Below, in pieces: positions 55,900 to 64,000 of a stretch of 64,000 nucleotides of DNA; position 1 is the stretch's first letter; each line of letters begins with the position of its first letter. The translations under genes were made by a program, and so were the position numbers. This DNA is from Gnetum montanum (Eukaryota > Streptophyta > Gnetopsida > Gnetales > Gnetaceae), in contig MNCI01019033.1 in NCBI GenBank assembly GCA_015680685.1, positions 359,730 to 423,729 on the forward strand, given 5' to 3'. The notes under the pieces are model-generated. The model saw nothing but the letters and a program-made list of their open reading frames with translations, ran no database searches and had not been told where the DNA came from.

Positions 55900-58830
55900 A
55901 AGGTTTGTAAAGGTTAAAAAGCAAGTTTTGAAGCCTTCCCCCCTTGTTTCCAAGCTGGCTAGCATGGAAGAAAGGAGGCTTAGCATGAAAAACCAAAACC
56001 TTAGCCAAAATAGGATCAAACGAGGTCAAACAAGTAGTTGAAACCTAGATTTGGAAGCTATGCATCCTCTAGCTTCATTTTGAGGTAGTTTAAAGTTATT
56101 TTAAGTGTTAAAACATGTTGAAATATATTTCCCCCATTTTTCCATGCTAAGAATAGTATCCTTAGTGTGGAAGAATGGGGGAACACTTGTTTTGTAAGTC
56201 CATAGTGGTTTACAAGCACTTTGACTAGGTTTCTATGCCCCTAGGGCTATAGAATTTGATTCTACAAGTTTTTGGCTAATTTTGAGAACATTTGGAGGTC
56301 ATTCAAGGGTACTTAAGGTTTTTCCCCATGTTTTCATGCTACAAAAGTTACTCTAGTATGGAAGAATGGGGGAATAGATTTTTAAGGTTGAAATAAAGTC
56401 AAACAAGAAAAATCTTGAGGCTATGAAGTCTTAGGCTTTTTTGACGTATATCTTTGGCTTTTGGGAGTGTCATCTTAACATCAAAAGTGGAAAAGTAGCT
56501 TTCTTCCCTTGTTTCCAATTTTCCAACATGGAAAGGATCTTCTCCAACATGGATGAAGTAAGAACCCTAGATCTAGATCAATTCAGATCATAATGGACTT
56601 TGCATGTTAGCTTTCAGAGTTGCTAGGGCCAAGGACTAGGGTTTGATCTCAAAATTTGGAAGTTTTGAGTATTCCCAAGTGGTTTTTAGCTTCATCCCCT
56701 TTTTTCTATGCTAGGGCTAGGGACTTCAATGTGGAAGACTAGAGGAAACCATTTTTTGACCATCTGGGATCAATTTCTTAAAGTTTGAAGGCTCCAATGG
56801 CTATTGATAGGGTTTTCGGGTGAATGTAAGATTCTTTGAAGTTATTCTAAGGTGTTTAGAAGCTCTAAACAAGTCATCCTTTAAGTTTTTATGCTAGGGA
56901 TACTATGCTCAACATGGAAAAAGGGATCCCTAGCATGGGAGAATAATAAATTCTAGATCTGGGCTAGTTTTGGCCTTAATCAGCTATGCATGTATGCTTC
57001 CAAGGTTATTAGGGTTGAGGACTAGGGTTTAAGCTCAGGTTTGACTAGTTTGGAGATTTTCTAGATGGTTTTTGAGCTTTTCCCATATTTTCCATGTTAA
57101 GGATATCATGCTCAATGTGGAAGATTATGGGGAAGCATATTTTTGGCTTTTTACATCATTTCTAGTCATGCATGTAGGTCTCCAAGGTTGCTAGTGTCAA
57201 TTACCAATGCTTGGTGTCAAAATTTGATTGTTTCAAAAGTTTTTGAGTGGTTCTTAACATTTTCCCTGTTTCTCCATGCTAGGGTTTCCATGCTCAATGT
57301 GGAAGGTTGGGGGAAATCACTTTCTAGTTACTTATGATCAAACTTGTCATGTTTAAGTGTCTCAGGATGTGTAAACAGGGTTCTAGGACACATGCAAGTC
57401 TTTCTGGTGTTTGTTCAAGGTCTTTGGAGGCTATTTTGAATTTCCACATTTTTTTTAATTTTTTTCAATGCTAGGAAGCATTGAAAAGATGGCTCTCAGT
57501 GTGGAAGAACTAAGAAACCTTGATTTTTATCATTTTCCATCATTTCTAGCTATGCATGTAGACTTCTAAGGTTGCTAGCATTGACTATTGATACCTAATG
57601 TCAAAATTTGGTTGTTTCAAAACTTATTAAGTAATTTTGGACTTCCCCACTTTTTTTCATGTTGGGACTTTCATGCTTAGTATGGAAAATTTGTGGGAAG
57701 GAATATTTTTAGCTTTTATGGTCAAATCAGTCTATGCATGAGTGTCCATAAGGTTGCTGGTATTGGCCATCAATGTCTAAGTTCAAAATCTAGTAATTTT
57801 GAAGGTTGTGAAGGGTTTTTAGGCTTCCCCCTTCCATCCACATTGAGGGTGGAAGGCTCAATGTGGATAGGAATTCCCTCAGTGTAGAGAATAAAGAGGA
57901 AGTAGTTTTAGTCATTTTAGATAACTTCTAGAAATTTGGTGGCTTTCAAAGGATTGGGTTGCTTCCAAAAGTCTTATTTCATGCAAATTTAAATATTTTT
58001 AGCTTCCCCCATTCTATCCACATTGAGAATAGAATTCTTAGCATGGAAGAGATGTCCCTCAACTAAGAAAGTTAGATCTAGGCTAGATTGATAGCCAATT
58101 AATCATGCATGTCAACCTCCAGGGTTATCGATGTCAATGGTTAATATTGGGTGCAAAGATTTAGCAGTTTGGAGGCTCCTAAGTGCTTCATGTAGTCTCC
58201 CCCATTTCTTCCACTTTGGGCATGATGGCCCTAGTGTGGATGAGAGGGAGATGATAGGTTTGTACCATATTCAACCACTTTCAAGGCTTTTGGAAGTTGT
58301 AGAAAATTCTAGCATAGTCTAAGGGTCACCAAGCTTTGAAAAATGGCTGCTAGGTAGTTGATTTAGGTTACTTTTGGCTTCCCCCCATTCATCCAAGTTG
58401 AGGGTGAGAGGCTTAGCATGGATAAAGCCTCCCCCAATGTGGAAACATCAAATCCTAATGTTTTGACTTGATTTTATGAGTTTTCAATGTTACTAGAGAT
58501 GCTCAGAGGAATTCTAGGTAATGTAGGGTCTACTTCGAGATCAAACCTTGGCTAGATTGGTATTGGAAGATAGGGATAGGTTTCACACCTCTTCTTCCAC
58601 CATGGGTACTATTGCATTGGTGTGGAAACCCATGGTGTCTAGCTCCATTTATGTCTCATCCACTTTTGGGAACCTAAGGTTGAAAAAGGCAGGTTTTGGT
58701 TATTGAAAAGTGAAAAATAGTTGTATTTTAATGATTTTGTGAAATGGGAGGCATGATTCCATGCTGGCATGGTGTCCCTAATGTGGATGCATGGGAATTA
58801 AGTTTCCAATATGGTTCTAAGTGTCAAAAT
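55900..58830. repeat. degenerate tandem array, period about 190 bp, about 15 units
   Basis: The core CCCCC..TTCCATGCTAGGG...ATGCTCAATGTGGAAGA.TGGGGGAA recurs near 55930, 56130, 56320, 56500, 56690, 56870, 57080, 57260, 57450, 57645, 57825, 58005, 58195, 58380, 58590 and 58760. Between cores lie recurring words such as AAGGTTGCTAG.GT and CTATGCATGT. Units differ strongly from each other, so the array is old. It sits between protease and RT sequence of gypsy elements. Confidence 0.8.
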
Positions 58831-60290
58831 TGGAAAAAAGCTCAGCATTGATGTAAGTTTTTGGTTAAGAGAGAAGGTGTAGGGTGGGGCCCACAATCCA
58901 AGAATTTAAAATTTTAAAAATTGAAGAAGAGACTTCCCTAGCTTGCACTTCAATGCACTTGAAGTTATGGTGTACTGAATTAGAAACTAAGGTTTCAAGG
59001 TGCGCGTTTAGATTTAGATGTGGTTTACATGGTTCAATTTTTGCAAGTTTTCAATCATAATTGTTATTCTTGCAAACTACACATTGGAAGAGAGCTCTGG
59101 TAGAGAGTTTTATGGTAGAGAGAAATAATCTTTAGTGTGGAAGCTTTCCATCTCCCTTGCAGCTAGTGTAGAACACCTATGTCTCTTGATTCCAAACTAC
59201 TCTTAGCGTTGAACCTACCATGGTGCCAAAACAACATGGAGGAAAGAGTCAAAATTTGTCAATCTAGAGGGTAGAAAAATGTGCTAGGGAGTTGTTAGAG
59301 GTTCCAAGGCCTATCTCCATTTGGGGGTTCTCCATCACCACTTCTAGGTAGGTAGTTCTACCTATTTTTGCCTTCATTTCTAGCTATTTTCTATGGTTTT
59401 TTTACATTTTTTCTTGCCACATGTGGGGCCTTTTTTTTTCTTAGATCTACTTTGATAGAGGGGGTAAAAAAAAATTCTATTAAAATTCCACCTATGATTT
59501 TGACCTTTTTCACATGGATCCATGGTTGCTTCGTTGTTTTTGCCTTAGTAGATTTGATTTTTTTAAAAATCAATCCTACTATTTTTGTGCTTTTTTCCTT
59601 GAATTTTTTGGTATTGCTATTTTTTTAGATCTAGGCCAAAGTATTCATCAAAATTAAATTTCAACAAAATCCTACCCCACTATTTTGGTGAGCTTTCTAA
59701 TGGGTATTAATTGTTTCGGCTATTTTGGTTATGTTAAGTTGGGTTTTAACTTTTCAGCTTTTTACATGGAAAAAGAAATTAAAGTTGCATATTTTTTATT
59801 GAGAAAACAGCTGTATATTTTTAGATTTTGATAATATGGGTTTGTAACCCTTCATTTAAGCATTCCAGTAGATGTTGTCTTGTTTGATTTGAACTAATAA
59901 CGATGGAGCTATGGCTATTTTCCTAATGTTATGTAGTTAGGTTTTTGATGCCATTTTAAAAATTTCATGTAAGTTCATGAATTTTTTCTAAGTAAATGAT
60001 AGCTTTTTTTGGCTTTTCTATGGCTAAGGCTGAGTTGACCTTGGCTTCAGCTTTCTAGTGGAGGTGGAATCACTTTGATTGGACTTAAAATGATATTTTA
60101 ATGAATTTTTCATCAAGCCTATGTCGAAAGGAGGTGTATGCTATTTTCACAAACCGTAGCTATTTGTTTAAGCTTTTTTAATTTTTAAATGCTTTTTCCC
60201 CAAATTTATGCATAGTTTAGATGTTTTTTCTAAATTTATGCATAATTTAGACTAAGGATTGTTTTGGCTATATTATTTTGGTTATGAAGT
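58831..60290. other. unassigned interval, T-rich on the + strand
   Basis: T-runs dominate from 59350 to 60240. The + strand open stretch at 59368-59628 encodes a very hydrophobic 86-residue string, expected from T-rich DNA. No gene is supported. Confidence 0.4.
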
Positions 60291-60292
60291 AA

Positions 60293-60566
60293 AAAGCTAT
60301 AAAAGATGGCAATAATGCTATTATAGAATTTCTTAAGCTAATTTAGATAAACACCTTAGATATTTTTATAGAGGTTAATTTCACCTCTAACTAGGTGTTT
60401 TTCAAAATTTGTTTAGTATTTCTATAATGTAAGGCTATTAAAGGTTGTAATAATGTTTTCTCATGAAATTTCTTAAGCTAATTTAGATAAATACCTTAGA
60501 GCTTTTTATAGAGGCTAATTTCACCTTCAACTAGATGTCTTTTCTAAATTGGCCAAGTAATGTCAA
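60293..60566. repeat. two-copy tandem repeat of about 137 bp
   Basis: Both copies share TTTCTTAAGCTAATTTAGAT, then ACCTTAGA, TTTTTATAGAGG and TAATTTCACCT. They differ at several positions. Confidence 0.75.
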
Positions 60567-61640
60567 ATGGTCATAATGTTTTTGTTCTGCTTTATGTAGG
60601 ATTTACTTAAAACCCATCCTCATCATTGTGGAGTTGATGGGTATCTTGTACTATATTCATTGTCCCAAGACCAATACCCCACTTCTTGATATGCCTTTAG
60701 GGAAGCTATTGCTATGGTTCCATCCTGGGGTAAGGGAGTAGGAATCCTCATAGATTTGATATATTTTATATTTTAGTTTTTGTTTTAAGTCATGAATTTG
60801 GCTATGTGTTACTAACTGGCTATATGTTATTGTATTTTAGACCTTAGGAGACATTGGTGGCCCTAGTGGTAAGGGTGGGAATGACCCATTGCTTCTCTGG
60901 ATGTCACTTAGTAGCCTCCATCAATTTAGCTTGTTGGCTATTTGTTTCTATTTTCATGTTCATGGCTATGATTATCCAAGACTATGTTATAGATGTTTTT
61001 TTATTCTATGACATTCTTGTGACACATTGTGTCCATGGCTATGTATGTTATGAACATTTTAACTTTAAATATAAATGTTGGTTTTATTTTCTGGCTATAT
61101 GTATTTGTGGTTGTAGTAAACATTGCAAACATTATGAATGTTAAGAATGGCTATGTTGACATTTTGGTTATAACATTAAATAGCTAATCGATGTAATAAT
61201 AGGCTATGCAATGCAAAGAGAGATATAATAATAAAAGGGATGTTTGCTAGTTTTAGACCATCATGGGTATAGGTTAGATAGCTTTGCTAGTTTAAGACCA
61301 TGGTGGCCCATGATGCATTATGGTTACTTTGCTATTTTAGGGTCATGATGAACCATAAGGCTAGTTTAATGTGTTAGTAGATGACAATGAAATATAAATA
61401 TATATTTATAAGGTGTTTTCAATGTTTATAACATAAGAAGAAAAAAGAAAGATTGTAACAAATAGGTAAAAATGCAAATGAACTTAGGTTACATGCATAG
61501 GCTATGTGCATAAAGAGTAAAATAAAAAATGCATAAAAAGATATAATAAACTATAAAAGAAAATTAAGGTGACATGGCTATCGATGCATCTAGTCATAGG
61601 GCATGGGATGGAGAAGGTTAAGGTGAGCTTTACTTATGTG
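60567..61640. other. unassigned interval with GCTAGTTTAAGACC motif
   Basis: Near 61238-61380 the motif GCTAGTTT.AGACCAT.GTGG occurs three to four times. The open stretch at 60854-61144 (+) shows no known domain. Confidence 0.4.
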
Positions 61641-61799
61641 GATTCTTCCTAATCTTTGAAAGATTAGGAGGTGAGGAAGGCCTACTTTGCACAAGCTTAT
61701 ATTTTCCATCCCCTTTACTTACAATGTTAAAAGGAAGTTCATCCCATAATGCATCTTGTTGCTTATCATTTTCATTGTTGGATTTCTTTGGTTGTTGCT

Positions 61800-63780
61800 C
61801 TCTTTTGGGTTATTGGATTTCATGGCTAGGAGCTTGTTCTTGAAGCTCCACTTTGGATGTTGACTCTATGTTCACATTGTTGACAACTAGGGAAATTGTG
61901 TTGTCACCATGAATGATGATTTCACCTATCTCATAAGAAAGGTGAATTTCTTGATGGATGAGAGAGGACATAGCTCTTAATTGAGCCAACCAAGGCCTTC
62001 CCAGTATAAGGTTGAATCCTAGTGTATTCTCCACCACTAGGAAATTGGTGGTTGTGAGGATGTTTCTCTCCTGCTACAAAATCTAAGGAGATAGAACCCT
62101 TGATGGCAATTCTCGATCCATTGAAGGATTGTAGAGACACAGTGGTTGTAGGTTGTCTCTGCTTAGTTAGGCCCAAGTGTTTAATGATGGTGCATGGGAT
62201 GATGCTATTTGTAGTTCCATCGTCAAAATATACTTTATGTATTTTAAATTGTCCTATGCATATGGTTATGAATAAAGGGGTTGTAGTTACTTCACCATTT
62301 TGGGGATTAACTTTAATTTTTCTATCGTGAAATACAAGGTGTGTTGACTTCACCTCCTTTAGTGAGGAAGGAACCATCATTGCATGGATGAATTTCTCAT
62401 TAGTAGGGATATCATTACTAATGGGAATGGAAGTTAGCATTTTGGCTAGTACCTCACGATGTGTGGTGAAAAAGTCATGATTAGGTCATACAAGCTTACA
62501 ATTATGTTTTTTTGCTTGAGGGATTACCTAACTTGGTCCATTGCACTGAGGAAGTTTTTATCATTGATTGTGGGCTTGTCGTCTTGGTTATGCTTTACTT
62601 CCTTTATGCACACCAAAATTTGCACTTTGGCCGTAGGTTGTGTTTGTTGGGGCTTTTTCTCATTGTTTTGGTTATGGGCTTTGGTGTCCTCCTGTGGCTT
62701 GTTAGTTAAAGTAGGTTGGGCAAAGGAGGTTATGGGTATAGTCGATATGGGAGTGGGCTTTGATGGGCCCACTTCATTTTGTACTTCCATCTACTTATCA
62801 TCTTTGTTGAGCTTTTACTTATGGTACTTCCTTGAGATCTTTTGGTTATCAGTTGTTGGTTGTGAAGAAGAGGTAGTAGCATTGGCCACCACAAGAGGTC
62901 TTTGTGCAATTGGTTGGGCTACAACTACTTTGGTTGTGTTATGTTTGCGAACCCTAATGACAACAAGTTCCTTGGGAGGCACTTGTAATGGTAGTATTAT
63001 GACAAAGAAAGATGTTAAGTTGTGGGAGACTGAAGAATTCCTTTTGTTGCAGAGGGGGTACTTGAATCATGAATGGTTCTCTTGTAGGTCTTTGATTGTC
63101 ATCAATTTTAAATGAAAAAATAACATAGGGACTATCATTAGCATTCAATGGGTCTTTGTAGACATGCATTAACTAGTTTTGTGGCCAAACTAGGTTGGAA
63201 GCATCTAAGACCAACTCTCCCTTATCTATCATCCTCTGAAGGTCATCCTTCAATGCAAGGAAAAATTTTGTGTCATGACCTAACAATTGATGATAATGGA
63301 AAAAATGAACTAGTTTAAAGTATCTAGGTAATTGTGGATCATTTTTCATTATCCAAGTGGGATCTTTGGCTATTTTGCATAACCACTCATGTTTCTTTTG
63401 AGTGGCTTCAATCATGTTTTTTGTGTTGCATGTGTCCACTCTTTAATAGTTGGTCTAGTAACTTAGATGGTTTCATAGGTAAGGTAGTGTATTTGAACCT
63501 ATTCTTTCTTTTGAAGTTAGGTCTAGTTGTTATCAATGCAGTAGCCCTAAAGGTTGATTATTGGTTATTGTGGTCATTAGTGGGAACTTTGGATGGGTTG
63601 GCCCTTGGCCCCTAGTTCATGATCTTTGTTTATTTGGTCATAGTTTCTATGGCCATGTTGTTTTACTTGTTGTTTTTCTTATCTCTATGAGTGTGTTGGT
63701 TTTTGTATGCTATATAGGTTGGATCATGACTAGCCTCCGTAGCATCCTTGATGTTTTTGGTTTACGAGAACACTTGGCTA
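61800..63780 (-). pseudogene. Tat-like gypsy gag C-terminus and protease
   Basis: The minus strand gives, from right to left, a gag stretch (KNRFKYTTLPMKPSKLLDQL, about 63500-63440), a decayed zinc-knuckle-like block (FHYHQLLGHDTKFFLALKDD, about 63290-63235; the cysteines are lost), a Pro/Gln-rich linker (near 62790-62600), MLTSIPI, the protease catalytic block VYFDDGTTNSIIP (about 62225-62190) and the LGFNLILGRPWLAQL block (about 62025-61980). These are the usual signatures of the gag-protease junction in Tat-like and related gypsy elements. There are at least two frame changes. The right end is cut by the LTR at 63798. Confidence 0.8.
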
Positions 63781-63797
63781 AGGGACTATGGATCAAG

Positions 63798-64000
63798 GTT
63801 GATGAGTGGCGAGGTACCCCTACACTCAACCATACGAAACGAGCATCGCACGCGCGATCCGGTCGAACTCCGCAGATGGACTAGTTGTGGTATCTAGATA
63901 GTTAGCCTTAGGTCGCAGTTCGCTGTCTTCCCATCTAGACTAGTTTTGCATATGTCACGTATGGTTTAGTCTAGATGAGGTGTATGATGTGTTCCTAATT
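63798..64000 (-). repeat. Athila-like LTR, CpG-rich copy, running off the window
   Basis: Begins (+) near GGTTGATGAGTGGCGAGG and aligns with 22699 onward and 16593 onward (GGTACCCCTA..C.CAACCATA, ACTAGTTGTGG.ATCTAGAT). It keeps many CpG sites (GCACGCGCGATCCGGTCG) that are TpG or CpA in the other copies. No primer-binding site lies to its left, so it is a solo LTR or the 3' LTR of a minus-strand element beyond the window. Confidence 0.8.

Noticed and set aside
59368-59628. 86-codon hydrophobic open frame resembling a membrane protein
   Set aside because: It falls in a T-rich run, where Phe and Leu codons arise by chance. There is no start context, conserved neighbour or second copy.
60854-61144. 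96-codon + strand open frame
   Set aside because: Cys/Phe-rich string without known motifs, in non-coding element sequence with no homologous copy in the window.
62459-63115. Longest open reading frame of the window (218 codons, + strand)
   Set aside because: It lies opposite recognisable gag/linker/protease sequence on the minus strand and has no domain of its own. The reverse strand of a Pro/Gln/Lys-rich linker easily stays open.
1-64000. Complete tRNA genes or other intact RNA genes
   Set aside because: I found only tRNA-like primer sites, SINE-like boxes and one partial 5S-like stretch; no cloverleaf could be supported by reading.

Overview
This window looks like nuclear DNA of a land plant with a large, repeat-dominated and probably heavily methylated genome. 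A gymnosperm is plausible, but the sequence does not prove it. It is AT-rich and holds no intact host gene that I can recognise. Almost everything identifiable is a Ty1/copia or Ty3/gypsy LTR retrotransposon in some stage of decay. Several insertions can be delimited to the base by matching target-site duplications (TSDs).

Layout, left to right. 1-190: gypsy gag/protease edge (+). About 526-2460: LTR and gag of a chromovirus-type gypsy (+). 2507-3142: solo Athila-like LTR. 3265-13000: an old copia element (-), split by a complete nested copia (+) at 5145-11453 with TSD AAGAG. 13985-16390: gag-like, primer-binding-site and LTR remnants (-) in two diverged copies. 16593-23633: Athila-like element (-) with TSD CTAAG; it carries gag but no visible pol, and seven apparently identical 94-bp tandem repeats. 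24461-31501: LTR element with TSD CCTTG and no visible pol; it carries a decayed, apparently intronless copy of a CCR4-like deadenylase gene and a short 5S-rRNA-like stretch. 32865-33965: chromovirus LTR (-). 33990-38607: two convergent genes, a protein-primed family B DNA polymerase (+) and a T7-type RNA polymerase (-), the gene pair of linear mitochondrial plasmids (invertrons). 39310-43390: gag-like remnant (-) and a copia pol (+). 44378-44903: solo LTR of the CCR4-carrying family. 44909-49545: chromovirus pol with a chromodomain, plus LTR (-). 50237-50424: 4 x 47-bp tandem repeat. 53391-55085: Tat-like gypsy RT/integrase (-), containing a 492-bp piece in reversed orientation between two single Ns. 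55900-58830: degenerate tandem array with a period near 190 bp. 61800-63780: gag/protease (-) of the same broad type. 63798-64000: CpG-rich, apparently younger Athila-like LTR running off the window.

The genes do not form a working pathway; the record is one of nested insertion and decay. The most unusual content is the plasmid-derived dpo/rpo pair, whose RNA polymerase keeps one reading frame over about 945 codons despite about 12 stop codons, and the host-gene copy inside an LTR element. All percentages and alignments are by eye; no database was searched.
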